Origin: Aeromicrobium chenweiae
GTDB lineage: Bacteria > Actinomycetota > Actinomycetes > Propionibacteriales > Nocardioidaceae
Direction of reading: 5' to 3'
Length of the DNA stretch: 64,000 nucleotides
Assembly: GCF_003065605.1 (NCBI RefSeq)
Contig: NZ_CP026952.1
Span: forward strand, 1,736,001-1,800,000
The notes beneath the pieces are model-generated. The model worked only from the letters and a program-made list of their open reading frames with translations, searched no databases and was not told the origin of the DNA. Position numbers and translations under genes: made by a program. Of this stretch, positions 16,915 through 25,746 are shown piece after piece (position 1 is the first letter of the stretch; each line of letters begins with the position of its first letter).

Positions 16915-18371
16915 CGACCACGTCAGAGACCACTGCAACATCCACCGGCGTACCCAACGCGATCGAGGAGGCCAACCCCGGCCTCAAGGACGTCGGGCGC
17001 TACGAGTTCGGCTGGGCCGACACGGACGTGGCCGGTGCCAACGTCCAGCGCGGCCTCAGCGAGGACGTCGTCCGCAACATCTCGGCGCTCAAGAGCGAGC
17101 CCCAGTGGATGCTCGACCTCCGCCTCAAGGGCCTCAAGCTCTTCGGTCGCAAGCCCATGCCGACGTGGGGTTCCGACCTCAGCGGCATCGACTTCGACAA
17201 CATCAAGTACTTCGTGCGGTCCACCGAGAAGCAGGCCGCGACGTGGGACGACCTGCCCGAGGACATCAAGAACACGTACGACCGCCTGGGCATCCCCGAG
17301 GCCGAGAAGCAGCGCCTCGTCTCGGGCGTCGCTGCCCAGTACGAGTCCGAGGTCGTCTACCACTCGATCCGTGAGGACCTCGAGGCCCAGGGCGTCCTGT
17401 TCCTCGACACCGACACGGCGCTCAAGGAGCACCCGGAGATCTTCCAGGAGTACTTCGCGACCGTCATCCCGGTCGGCGACAACAAGTTCTCCGCCCTCAA
17501 CTCGGCCGTCTGGTCGGGCGGCTCGTTCATCTACGTGCCCAAGGGCGTCCACGTGGACATCCCGCTGCAGGCCTACTTCCGGATCAACACCGAGAACATG
17601 GGTCAGTTCGAGCGCACGCTGATCATCGCCGACGAGGACTCGTACGTGCACTACGTCGAGGGCTGCACCGCGCCGATCTACTCGAGCGACTCGCTGCACT
17701 CCGCGGTCGTCGAGATCATCGTCAAGAAGGGCGCCCGCGTCCGCTACACGACGATCCAGAACTGGTCGAACAACGTCTACAACCTCGTCACCAAGCGCGC
17801 GGTCTGCGAAGAGGGCGCGACGATGGAGTGGGTCGACGGCAACATCGGCTCCAAGGTCACCATGAAGTACCCGGCCGTCTACCTCATGGGCGAGCACGCC
17901 CGTGGCGAGACGCTGTCCATCGCCTTCGCCGGCGAGGGCCAGCACCAGGACGCCGGCGCCAAGATGGTGCACGCCGCCCCCAACACGTCCAGCTCGATCC
18001 TCAGCAAGTCCGTGGCGCGTGGCGGTGGACGCACGTCCTACCGTGGCCTGCTGCAGGTGCTCGAGGGTGCCGAGGGCTCGGCCAGCACGGTCAAGTGCGA
18101 CGCCCTGCTCGTCGACCAGATCAGCCGCTCGGACACGTACCCGTACGTCGACGTCCGCGAGGACGACGTGACGCTCGGCCACGAGGCCACGGTCTCCAAG
18201 CTCAGCGACGACCAGCTCTTCTACTTCATGTCACGCGGCATGGAGGAGGACGAGGCGATGGCGATGATCGTCCGCGGATTCGTCGAGCCGATCGCTCGCG
18301 AGCTGCCCATGGAGTACGCGCTCGAGCTGAACCGTCTCATTGAACTCCAGATGGAAGGGGCAGTCGGTTGA
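16911..18371 (+). CDS. sufB: Fe-S cluster assembly protein SufB
   Basis: 486-residue scaffold subunit of the SufBCD complex on which Fe-S clusters are built. Hallmark segments include [45 protein letters not shown] (conserved Cys) and the C-terminal [22 protein letters not shown]. The open frame extends to 16710, but ATG 16911 overlapping the sufR stop is the natural start and gives [20 protein letters not shown]. Unlike M. tuberculosis SufB, there is no intein. The stop overlaps the TTG start of sufD. Confidence 0.96.
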   Translation: MTTTSETTATSTGVPNAIEEANPGLKDVGRYEFGWADTDVAGANVQRGLSEDVVRNISALKSEPQWMLDLRLKGLKLFGRKPMPTWGSDLSGIDFDNIKYFVRSTEKQAATWDDLPEDIKNTYDRLGIPEAEKQRLVSGVAAQYESEVVYHSIREDLEAQGVLFLDTDTALKEHPEIFQEYFATVIPVGDNKFSALNSAVWSGGSFIYVPKGVHVDIPLQAYFRINTENMGQFERTLIIADEDSYVHYVEGCTAPIYSSDSLHSAVVEIIVKKGARVRYTTIQNWSNNVYNLVTKRAVCEEGATMEWVDGNIGSKVTMKYPAVYLMGEHARGETLSIAFAGEGQHQDAGAKMVHAAPNTSSSILSKSVARGGGRTSYRGLLQVLEGAEGSASTVKCDALLVDQISRSDTYPYVDVREDDVTLGHEATVSKLSDDQLFYFMSRGMEEDEAMAMIVRGFVEPIARELPMEYALELNRLIELQMEGAVG

Positions 18372-19531
18372 GCATCGCCGAAGCCCTGGAGCTTGCTCCA
18401 GTTGAGTCACATCTTCACCCGGAGGGGTCCTTCGACCTCGCCGACCACCCCGTCCCGACCGGCCGTGAGGAGATCTGGCGGTTCACCCCGCTCAAGCGTC
18501 TGCGCGGCCTCCACCAGGACACGCCGCTGGACGGCGAGGACTTCACGCTCCAGGTCGACGCCGCACCCGGCGTGACCGCGGTGTCCGTCCCGGCCGCCGA
18601 CTCCGCGCGTGGCGTGTCCGGCTACGTGCCGGTCGACCGTGTGTCGGCCCGCGCCTGGGACGCCGCGTCCACGGTCTTCGAGGTCACGATCCCGGCCGAG
18701 GCAGAGATCGAGCAGGCCACGACGCTGGTCCTGCACGGCGGCGGTGTCGAGAAGGCGGCCGCCGGCCACCTGCTCGTCCGCGCCGGCCGGTTCAGCAAGG
18801 CCATCGTCATCGTCGACTACGACGGCTCGGCCACCTGGGCCGAGAACATCGAGGTCGTCCTCGAGGACGGCGCCGAGCTCACCTTCGTCACGGTCCAGGA
18901 CTGGAACGACGACAGCGTCCACGTCGTCACCCAGCACGCCCGGATCGGTCGCGACGCCAAGCTCAAGCACGTCGCGGTCTCGCTCGGCGGCGACGTCGTG
19001 CGGGCCAGCACCTCGGCCGACTACATCGGCAGCGGCGGCAGCGTGGAGATGCTCGGCGTCTACTTCGCCGACCAGGGCCAGCACATCGAGCACCGGCTCT
19101 TCGTCGACCACACCGCTCCGCGCACGCAGAGCAACGTCCTCTACAAGGGCGCGCTGCAGGGCGACGAGGCCCACACGGTCTGGATCGGCAACGTCCTGAT
19201 CCGCAAGGAGGCCGAGGGCATCCTGACGTACGAGAGCAACGACAACCTCGTGCTGACCGACGGCGCCAAGGCCGACTCGGTGCCCAACCTGGAGATCGAG
19301 ACCGGCGAGATCGAGGGCGCGGGACACGCGTCCACGACCGGCCGCTTCGACGACCAGCACCTGTTCTACCTGCAGAGCCGCGGCATCCCCGCCGAGGAGG
19401 CCCGCCGCCTCGTCGTCCACGGCTTCTTCAACGACATCATCCGCCGCATCGGCGTGCCCGAGCTGCAGGAGCGGCTCACCGCGTCGATCGAGGACGAGCT
19501 CGCCGAGCACGTCGGACGGCTCGACGCATGA
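18368..19531 (+). CDS. sufD: Fe-S cluster assembly protein SufD
   Basis: 387-residue partner of SufB in the SufBC2D scaffold. The beta-helix core ([40 protein letters not shown]) and C-terminal [23 protein letters not shown] with the conserved His are present. Start is TTG 18368 in TTGA overlapping the sufB stop; no better start lies within the conserved N-terminus. The stop overlaps the Rieske gene (ATGA). Confidence 0.95.
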   Translation: MSIAEALELAPVESHLHPEGSFDLADHPVPTGREEIWRFTPLKRLRGLHQDTPLDGEDFTLQVDAAPGVTAVSVPAADSARGVSGYVPVDRVSARAWDAASTVFEVTIPAEAEIEQATTLVLHGGGVEKAAAGHLLVRAGRFSKAIVIVDYDGSATWAENIEVVLEDGAELTFVTVQDWNDDSVHVVTQHARIGRDAKLKHVAVSLGGDVVRASTSADYIGSGGSVEMLGVYFADQGQHIEHRLFVDHTAPRTQSNVLYKGALQGDEAHTVWIGNVLIRKEAEGILTYESNDNLVLTDGAKADSVPNLEIETGEIEGAGHASTTGRFDDQHLFYLQSRGIPAEEARRLVVHGFFNDIIRRIGVPELQERLTASIEDELAEHVGRLDA

Positions 19532-19848
19532 GCTTCGTCGAAGTGGCCAAGCTCGCGGACGTCCCCGACGGGGGCGTGCTCGCGGTCGAGGTCGACGGCA
19601 CCGAGGTCGCCCTGGTCCGTGACGGCGAGGACGTGTACGCGGTGCGCGACGAGTGCTCGCACGCGTCGATCCCGCTGTCCGAGGGCGACGTCGAGGGCTG
19701 CGAGATCGAGTGCTGGCTGCACGGCTCGCGGTTCGACGTCCGTACCGGCAAGCCGCTGAACTACCCGGCCACCGAGGCCGTCCCCACCTATTCCACCCAG
19801 ATCGAGGGAGAGACCGTGATGGTCGATCTCTCCACCCCCAGGAGCTGA
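19528..19848 (+). CDS. Rieske [2Fe-2S] ferredoxin-type protein within the SUF operon
   Basis: 106 residues resembling the ferredoxin subunit of non-heme iron oxygenases. The expected C-x-H ... C-x2-H ligand pair reads DECSHASIPL and ECWLHGSRFDV. It is soluble, without a TM anchor. The gene overlaps sufD by 4 bp and precedes sufC by 2 bases, so it is an integral operon member, as in many actinobacteria. It may supply electrons or serve as a cluster recipient; its role in SUF biogenesis is not settled. Confidence 0.92.
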   Translation: MSFVEVAKLADVPDGGVLAVEVDGTEVALVRDGEDVYAVRDECSHASIPLSEGDVEGCEIECWLHGSRFDVRTGKPLNYPATEAVPTYSTQIEGETVMVDLSTPRS

Positions 19849-19850
19849 AC

Positions 19851-20627
19851 ATGGCAACACTCGAGATCAAGGACCTGCACGTCTCGGTCGACACCGAGGA
19901 GGGCGCCAAGGAGATCCTCCGGGGCGTCGACCTGACGGTCAAGACTGGCGAGGTCCACGCCATCATGGGCCCGAACGGCTCGGGCAAGTCGACCCTCGCG
20001 TACTCGATCGCCGGTCACCCCAAGTACACGATCACCAGCGGCAGCGTGACCCTCGACGGCGTCGACATCTTGTCGATGACGGTCGACGAGCGCGCCCGCG
20101 CCGGCCTGTTCCTCGCGATGCAGTACCCCGTCGAGGTCCCCGGCGTCTCGGTCGCCAACTTCCTGCGCACCGCCAAGACCGCGATCGACGGTGAGGCCCC
20201 GAAGCTCCGCACCTGGGTCAAGGACGTCAACGAGGCGCTCGAGCGGGTCACGCTCGACAAGGAGTTCGCCCAGCGCAGCGTCAACGAGGGATTCTCCGGT
20301 GGTGAGAAGAAGCGCCACGAGATCGCCCAGCTGGAGCTGCTCAACCCGAAGTTCGCCGTCCTGGACGAGACCGACTCGGGCCTGGACATCGACGCCCTGC
20401 GCGTCGTCTCCGACGGCGTCAACCGCTACAGCAGCCAGGGCGACCGTGGCGTGCTGCTGATCACGCACTACACGCGCATCCTGCGCTACATCAAGCCCGA
20501 CTACGTGCACGTCTTCGTGGCCGGCCGGGTCGCCGACCAGGGCGGTCCGGAGCTCGCGGACGAGCTCGAGGCCAACGGCTACGACAAGTACGTCAAGGCC
20601 GCTGCTGAGGCTGTGGCGTCGGCGTGA
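19851..20627 (+). CDS. sufC: SufC, ATPase of the SufBCD complex
   Basis: 258-residue ABC-type ATPase. Walker A GPNGSGKST (about residues 41-49), the SufC-specific Q-loop FLAMQYPVEVPGVSV, signature FSGGEKKRHEIAQLELL, Walker B FAVLDETDSGLDIDAL and switch ITHYTRILRYIKPDYVHVF are intact. It drives conformational change of SufBD during assembly. A CAGGAG ribosome site precedes ATG 19851. Its stop overlaps the GTG start of sufS (GTGA). Confidence 0.96.
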   Translation: MATLEIKDLHVSVDTEEGAKEILRGVDLTVKTGEVHAIMGPNGSGKSTLAYSIAGHPKYTITSGSVTLDGVDILSMTVDERARAGLFLAMQYPVEVPGVSVANFLRTAKTAIDGEAPKLRTWVKDVNEALERVTLDKEFAQRSVNEGFSGGEKKRHEIAQLELLNPKFAVLDETDSGLDIDALRVVSDGVNRYSSQGDRGVLLITHYTRILRYIKPDYVHVFVAGRVADQGGPELADELEANGYDKYVKAAAEAVASA

Positions 20628-21880
20628 CCGTCGTCGAGGGCACGACCGCGTACGACGTCGCCAGGATCAGGGGTGACTTCCCGATCCTGGGCCGCCGCCT
20701 GTCCGGTGACCTCCCGCTGGTCTACCTCGACAGCGCCAACACGTCGCAGAAGCCGCGACAGGTCATCGACGCGATCGCGGACCACTACCAGCACCACAAC
20801 GCCAACGTCGCCCGCGCGATGCACCAGCTCGGTGCCGAGGCGAGCGAGGCGTTCGAGCTGGGCCGGACGAAGGTCGCCGACTTCATCGGTGCACCCAGCC
20901 GCGAGGAGGTCGTCTTCACCAAGAACGCCTCCGAGGCGCTGAACCTCGTGGCACGGGTGCTGGGCGACGCGGGCCGGGTCGGGGAGGGCGACGAGGTCGT
21001 CATCACCGAGATGGAGCACCACTCCAACATCGTCCCGTGGCAGCAGCTGACCCAGCGCACCGGCGCGACCCTGCGCTGGTTCGGCGTCACCGACGAGGGA
21101 CGCCTGGACCTCGACGACATCGACGGTCTGATCACCGAGCGCACCAAGGTCGTCTCGCTGACCTGGGTGTCGAACATGCTCGGCACGATCAACCCGCTCG
21201 ACACGATCATCGCCAAGGCCCACTCGGTCGGCGCGCTCGTGGTCGTCGACGCCTCGCAGGCGGTCCCGCAGATCCCCGTCGACGTCGCCGCGCTCGGCGC
21301 GGACTTCGTCGCGTTCACCGGCCACAAGCTGGTCGGACCGACCGGCATCGGCGTCCTGTGGGGCCGCTACGACCTGCTCGCCGAGCTCCCGCCGTTCCTC
21401 GGTGGTGGCGAGATGATCGAGACGGTCACGATGGCCGAGTCGACGTACGCCCCGCCGCCTGCGCGGTTCGAGGCCGGCACGCCGCCGATCGCGCAGTCGG
21501 TCGGCCTCGGCGCAGCGGTGGACTACCTCAGCTCGATCGGCATGGAGAACATCGCCGCCCACGAGCAGGCCATCACGGCGTACGCGCTGCAGGCCATGCA
21601 GGAGATCGACGGCCTCACGGTCATCGGCCCCAAGGAGCCGGTGATGCGCGGGGGAGCGATCAGCTTCACCCTCGACGGCGTGCACCCGCACGACGTGTCG
21701 CAGCTGCTCGACTCGCGCGGCGTGGCCGTGCGGGCGGGGCACCACTGCGCCAAGCCCGCGCACCTGAGGTTCGGCGTGCAGTCGACGACGCGTGCGTCGT
21801 TCTACCTGTACACGACCGAGCTGGAAATTGATGCGCTCGTCGAGGCGTTGCACCACACGAAGAAGTACTTCGGAGCCTGA
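20624..21880 (+). CDS. sufS: Cysteine desulfurase SufS
   Basis: 418-residue PLP enzyme (class V aminotransferase fold, group II) that mobilises sulfur from cysteine. PLP lysine in AFTGHKLVGPTGIGVLWG (about residue 230), the PLP-binding His in ASEA...MEHHSNIVPW and the catalytic cysteine in VRAGHHCAKPAHLRFGV (about residue 373) are present. GTG start overlaps the sufC stop. Sulfur is expected to go to the zinc protein SufU encoded next. Confidence 0.95.
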   Translation: MTVVEGTTAYDVARIRGDFPILGRRLSGDLPLVYLDSANTSQKPRQVIDAIADHYQHHNANVARAMHQLGAEASEAFELGRTKVADFIGAPSREEVVFTKNASEALNLVARVLGDAGRVGEGDEVVITEMEHHSNIVPWQQLTQRTGATLRWFGVTDEGRLDLDDIDGLITERTKVVSLTWVSNMLGTINPLDTIIAKAHSVGALVVVDASQAVPQIPVDVAALGADFVAFTGHKLVGPTGIGVLWGRYDLLAELPPFLGGGEMIETVTMAESTYAPPPARFEAGTPPIAQSVGLGAAVDYLSSIGMENIAAHEQAITAYALQAMQEIDGLTVIGPKEPVMRGGAISFTLDGVHPHDVSQLLDSRGVAVRAGHHCAKPAHLRFGVQSTTRASFYLYTTELEIDALVEALHHTKKYFGA

Positions 21881-21891
21881 AAGGAGGTCTC

Positions 21892-22359
21892 GTGAACGTC
21901 GACTCGCTCTACCAGGAGATCATCCTGGACCACTACAAGCACCCCCACGGGGCTGGACTTCGCGAGCCCTTCGAGGCTGAGGTCCATCACGTCAACCCGA
22001 CCTGCGGCGACGAGATCACGCTGCGGGTGCACCTCGACGGCGAGACCGTCTCCGACGTGTCGTACGCCGCGCAGGGCTGCTCGATCAGCCAGGCGTCGGT
22101 GTCGGTGCTGAACGACCTCATCATCGGCAAGTCCGTCGACGAGGGCATGTCCGTCCTCGACAGCTTCACCGAGCTCATGCAGGGCAAGGGCAAGGTCGAG
22201 CCGGACGAGGACGTCCTCGAGGACGGCATCGCATTCGCCGGCGTCGCCCAGTTCCCGGCCCGCGTCAAGTGCGCGCTGCTCGGCTGGATGGCCTGGAAGG
22301 ACGCCGTCTCGCAGGCGCTCGTCACCAACGTTTCGTCAACCACGGGAGATCCCGCATGA
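21892..22359 (+). CDS. sufU: SufU, zinc-dependent sulfurtransferase (NifU-like)
   Basis: 155-residue SufU/IscU-fold protein that accepts persulfide sulfur from SufS in Gram-positives. Zn ligands: Asp/Cys in NPTCGDEITL, Cys in AAQGCSISQASVSVL and Cys in ARVKCALLGWMAW. A very strong ribosome site AAAGGAGG precedes GTG 21892, the only clear internal re-initiation site in this operon, which may boost SufU yield. The stop overlaps the ATG of sufT. Confidence 0.95.
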   Translation: MNVDSLYQEIILDHYKHPHGAGLREPFEAEVHHVNPTCGDEITLRVHLDGETVSDVSYAAQGCSISQASVSVLNDLIIGKSVDEGMSVLDSFTELMQGKGKVEPDEDVLEDGIAFAGVAQFPARVKCALLGWMAWKDAVSQALVTNVSSTTGDPA

Positions 22360-22718
22360 CCACCGATCACAGCGACCTGCCCGAGGTGTCGACGGCACCT
22401 GCCGGCGCCACCACGACCGAGGACGTCCTCGAGGCGATGAAGGACGTCGTCGATCCCGAGCTCGGCATCAACGTCGTCGACCTGGGCCTCGTCTACGGCG
22501 CCGAGGTCGACGAGCACAGCAACACCGTGCTGTCGATGACGCTGACGTCCGCGGCCTGCCCGCTGACCGACGTCATCGAGGACCAGACGCGCGCCGCGCT
22601 CGACGGCATCGTCAACGACTTCCGGATCGACTGGGTCTGGATGCCGCCGTGGGGCCCGGACAAGATCACTGACGACGGCCGCGAGATGCTGCGGGCCCTC
22701 GGCTTCAACATCGGCTGA
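22356..22718 (+). CDS. SufT-type metal-sulfur cluster assembly factor (DUF59/MIP18)
   Basis: 120 residues with the MIP18 core: EDVLEAMKDVVDPELGINVV, DLGLVYGAEV, the reactive-cysteine motif TSAACPLTDVIEDQ and VWMPPWGPDKIT. Acts as an auxiliary factor for Fe-S protein maturation. ATG 22356 overlaps the sufU stop; upstream in-frame residues to 22269 are antiframe sufU. It ends the SUF operon, and its stop codon lies inside the first unit of a 21-bp repeat array. Confidence 0.94.
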   Translation: MTTDHSDLPEVSTAPAGATTTEDVLEAMKDVVDPELGINVVDLGLVYGAEVDEHSNTVLSMTLTSAACPLTDVIEDQTRAALDGIVNDFRIDWVWMPPWGPDKITDDGREMLRALGFNIG

Positions 22719-22924
22719 CGGGAGACCCCCGTCCGCTGACGCGAGCCTCCCGTCCCCCGACGGGAGGCTTTCGCGCGCCCAGGGGAGCCTCCCGTCCCGT
22801 GAGGGGAGCCTCCCGCGCGCCGAGGGGAGACTCCTGCGCGCCCAGGGGAGAGTCCCGTCCCGTGAGGGGAGCATCCCGCGCGCCGAGGGGAGAGTTCCGC
22901 CCGCTGAGGGGAGACTCCTGCGCG
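22715..22924 (+). repeat. Array of ten 21-bp degenerate tandem repeats
   Basis: Ten consecutive units of exactly 21 bp, register CTGACGGGAGACCCCCGTCC(G). Core consensus is (S)GAGGGGAGnCTCCCG followed by YSCG/CSC; several units contain the mini-palindrome GGGAG-N-CTCCC. The first unit includes the sufT stop codon. It is followed by a diverged G-rich unit. No coding potential. The array could form small hairpins that terminate suf transcription, but the strict two-helical-turn period also fits a protein-binding array. Confidence 0.85.
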
Positions 22925-23065
22925 CCGGAGGGAGGGGAGGATTCCTACCTCTTGACTCAGCGGGTCAGATGGTGATTCTTCAGGGTAGTTGTCGAAGGCG
23001 TGGCGTGAGGCGAATCGAGAAGTTCTAGCGCACTGGCCTGAGGGCGCTGCGTGGCAGGAGACGCC
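22925..23065. other. Unique spacer between opposed repeat arrays
   Basis: About 140 bases without a gene, RNA or hairpin that I can recognise. It separates the left array from the inverted right array. Confidence 0.4.
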
Positions 23066-23193
23066 GCAAGTCCCCCGTCGGGGGACGCAAGTCTCCCGTC
23101 AGCGGACTGAAGGCTCCCGTCAGGGGAGAGTCGTGTGTGAGCGCAAACACCACAACTCTCCCCTCGGCGGACGTAACTCTCCCCTCAGCGGGG
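23066..23193 (-). repeat. Five 21-bp repeat units in inverted orientation
   Basis: Units at 23066-23086, 23087-23107 and 23108-23128, a 23-bp interruption, then 23152-23172 and 23173-23193. Read on the minus strand they match the left array (for example GTCCGCTGACGGGAGACTTG and CCCCGCTGAGGGGAGAGTTA). The last unit overlaps the likely -35 region of the ABC-F promoter. Confidence 0.82.
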
Positions 23194-23196
23194 GCG

Positions 23197-23268
23197 TAGA
23201 CTGGGTGGGTGAGTTTCTACCAGCGGGAATGACGTCGAGCCCAGGCTCCGTCGACCCCAACTCACCCA
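23197..23268 (+). promoter_or_regulatory. ABC-F gene promoter and leader hairpin
   Basis: TAGACT at 23197-23202 is a plausible -10. The predicted leader contains a perfect 10-bp inverted repeat, TGGGTGAGTT (23206-23215) and AACTCACCCA (23259-23268), which closes about 15 bases before the ATG at 23284 and would sequester the leader. Such leaders often attenuate ABC-F genes; this is inference. Confidence 0.45.
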
Positions 23269-23283
23269 TATCGAAGGTTCTTC

Positions 23284-24882
23284 ATGCTCACCGTCTCCAA
23301 TGTGGAGCTGCGCTTCGGCGCGCGCGTCCTCATGTCCGATGTCTCCTTCCGTGTCGACAAGGGCGACAAGGTCGGTCTCGTCGGCCGTAACGGCGCCGGC
23401 AAGACCACGCTGACCCGGATGCTGTCCGGCGACGGCCAGCCCGCGGCCGGCTCCATCACGTCCACCGGCAAGATCGGCTACCTCCCGCAGGACCCGAAGT
23501 CCGGCGACCTGTCCACGACCGCGCGCAACCGCATCCTCGGCGCCCGCGGCCTCGACGAGGCGCTGACCGCGATGCGCAAGGCCGAGCTCGACATGGGCTC
23601 GCCCGATCCGGAGATCGCCGAGAAGGCCATGAAGGCCTACACGCGGGCCGAGACGCTGTTCGGCGCCGGCGGCGGCTATGCCGCCGAGTCCGAGGCGGCC
23701 ACGATCTCGCACGCCCTGGGTCTGCCCGACCGGGTGCTGGAGCAGCCCCTGTCGACCCTGTCCGGCGGTCAGCGCCGCCGCATCGAGCTGGCGCGCATCC
23801 TGTTCTCCGACGCGGACACGCTGCTCCTGGACGAGCCCACCAACCACCTGGACGTCGACTCCGTCACGTGGCTGCGCGGCTTCCTGAAGACGTTCTCGGG
23901 CGGTGTGGTCATCATCAGCCACGACGTCGACCTGATCGAGGAGACCGTCAACAAGGTCCTGTACCTGGACGCCAACCGCGCGACGATCGACATCTACAAC
24001 ATGGGCTGGAAGTCGTACGTCAAGCAGCGCGAGGCCGACGAGGCCCGCCGCAAGCGCGAGCGTGCCCTCGCGGTCAAGAAGGCCGATGCGCTCACGAGCC
24101 AGGCCAACAAGTTCCGCGCCAAGGCGTCCAAGGCGTCCACGGCCCAGCAGATGCTGCGCCGCGCCGAGCAGCTCGTCTCCGGGCTGGAGGGCGAGCGCGT
24201 GCAGGACAAGGTCGCGAACATCAAGTTCCCGAAGCCCGCTCCGTGCGGCAAGACGCCGCTCATGGCCGAGGGCCTGTCGAAGTCGTACGGCTCGCTGGAG
24301 ATCTTCACGGGCGTCGACCTCGCGATCGACAAGGGCAGCCGGGTCGTCATCCTCGGCTTCAACGGCGCCGGCAAGACGACGCTGCTGCGCATGCTGGCCG
24401 GGACGCTCGCCAGCGACTCCGGCGAGATCATCCCGGGCCACGGCCTCAAGGTCGGCTACTTCGCCCAGGAGCACGAGACGCTCGACACCTCGCGCACCGT
24501 GCTGGAGAACATGCAGGCCACGGCGCCGCAGCTGACCGACACCGAGGCGCGCAGCGTCCTGGGCTCGTTCCTGTTCAGCGGCGACGACACGTCCAAGCCC
24601 GCCGGCGTGCTGTCCGGCGGCGAGAAGACGCGCCTGGCGCTCGCGAGCCTCATCGTGTCCAGCGCGAACGTCCTGCTGCTCGACGAGCCCACCAACAACC
24701 TGGACCCGGCGTCGCGTGAAGAGGTGCTGCGCGCCATCCGCAACTACGAGGGCGCGATCGTCCTGGTGTCGCACGACGAGGGCGCCGTGCGGGCTCTCGA
24801 GCCCGACCGGGTGCTGCTGCTGCCCGATGGCGACGAGGACCTGTGGTCCGAGTCGTACCTCGACCTCGTCACGCTGGCCTGA
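23284..24882 (+). CDS. ABC-F family ATP-binding protein
   Basis: 532-residue twin-ABC protein without membrane domains; ABC-F proteins act on the ribosome (translation factors or antibiotic protection). Domain 1: Walker A GRNGAGKTT, signature LSGGQRRRIELARIL, Walker B LLLDEPTNHLDVDS. Linker (P-site interaction) about residues 245-310, rich in charged helices (READEARRKRERALAVKKAD). Domain 2: GFNGAGKTT, LSGGEKTRLALASL, LLLDEPTNNLDP. Resembles mycobacterial Rv1473, which also lies just beyond the suf operon. The promoter region has a hairpin leader and overlaps a repeat unit. Confidence 0.93.
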   Translation: MLTVSNVELRFGARVLMSDVSFRVDKGDKVGLVGRNGAGKTTLTRMLSGDGQPAAGSITSTGKIGYLPQDPKSGDLSTTARNRILGARGLDEALTAMRKAELDMGSPDPEIAEKAMKAYTRAETLFGAGGGYAAESEAATISHALGLPDRVLEQPLSTLSGGQRRRIELARILFSDADTLLLDEPTNHLDVDSVTWLRGFLKTFSGGVVIISHDVDLIEETVNKVLYLDANRATIDIYNMGWKSYVKQREADEARRKRERALAVKKADALTSQANKFRAKASKASTAQQMLRRAEQLVSGLEGERVQDKVANIKFPKPAPCGKTPLMAEGLSKSYGSLEIFTGVDLAIDKGSRVVILGFNGAGKTTLLRMLAGTLASDSGEIIPGHGLKVGYFAQEHETLDTSRTVLENMQATAPQLTDTEARSVLGSFLFSGDDTSKPAGVLSGGEKTRLALASLIVSSANVLLLDEPTNNLDPASREEVLRAIRNYEGAIVLVSHDEGAVRALEPDRVLLLPDGDEDLWSESYLDLVTLA

Positions 24883-24897
24883 CCGTCACGGTCACCG

Positions 24898-25677
24898 TCA
24901 GCTGACGGGCGTCCGGTCCTTCGCCGCGGCGAAGCCATCGATGCGCGTCGGGTTGCGGCGTTCCTTCGCCTCAGCGCGCGCGAACCAGAAGTAGCCGACG
25001 ACGGCCAGCAGGGCGAAGAACCACCACTGCAGGGCGTAGAAGAAGTGCGGCCCCTGGCCCAGCTCGGGCTCCGGCTCGGCCTCCAGGTCGCCGGATGCCG
25101 GCGGCGTCTGCTTCTGCAGGTTCACGTAGCCGTCGGCGAGGTCGTAGGGGACGAAGTCCGCCATGCCCTTGCTCGACACGGCGCGGACCTGTCCGTCGAC
25201 CGGTTTGACGGCGCCGGGACCGGCGCCGTTGTTCTGCCGCAGCCAGCCCTCGACCGTCACCTCACCGCTCGGGGGAGCGGGGACGTCCGGGCGCGCGACG
25301 TTGTTGTCGGTGCTCATCCATCCGCGGTCGACCAGGACGGCGTCCCCCGAGGGCAGCACGAGAGGAGTGACGACGTCCGCACCGGGTGCGCCGTCGCGGG
25401 TCGTGAACTTGACCGTGACCTCGTGCTCGACGTCGTACGTGCCGGTCGCCGTCACACGGGTCCACTCCGTCGTGCCGTCGACCTTCTCGCCCGGTGGCAG
25501 GGCCTTCGTCAGCTCGACCGGGTTCTTCTTGAAGTGGGCCGTGATGACGTCGTTGCGGTCGAGACGGTGCTCGAGCTTGTGCATCTGCCAGAGCCCGAGA
25601 CGGGTGCAGACGGCGGCGAGCAGGACCACGAAGATCGCAAAACCGATCCAGCGCGCGCTCAGCATGAAGCGGTACAC
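24898..25677 (-). CDS. SURF1 family cytochrome oxidase assembly protein
   Basis: 259-residue protein with the SURF1 topology: N-terminal TM helix (WIGFAIFVVLLAAVCTRLGLWQ), a large extracytoplasmic domain (VDRGWMSTDNN is the conserved RGW block) and a C-terminal TM helix (FALLAVVGYFWFARAE), followed by a basic tail. Aids heme a insertion into cytochrome c oxidase, functionally linked to ctaA at 8932. Convergent with the ABC-F gene and divergent from moaA. Confidence 0.92.
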   Translation of the reverse strand: MYRFMLSARWIGFAIFVVLLAAVCTRLGLWQMHKLEHRLDRNDVITAHFKKNPVELTKALPPGEKVDGTTEWTRVTATGTYDVEHEVTVKFTTRDGAPGADVVTPLVLPSGDAVLVDRGWMSTDNNVARPDVPAPPSGEVTVEGWLRQNNGAGPGAVKPVDGQVRAVSSKGMADFVPYDLADGYVNLQKQTPPASGDLEAEPEPELGQGPHFFYALQWWFFALLAVVGYFWFARAEAKERRNPTRIDGFAAAKDRTPVS

Positions 25678-25746
25678 ACCCCGACGTTAGTTCGTCGCGC
25701 CAAAGATCACTCAGCCGGGCTGGGTCCGGGGACCTACGATGGTGTG

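Noticed and set aside
16911..18371. Intein in SufB
   Set aside because: The protein is of ordinary length and the conserved blocks are continuous.
22715..23193. CRISPR array
   Set aside because: Units are contiguous 21-mers without unique spacers, degenerate between themselves, and no cas gene is near.
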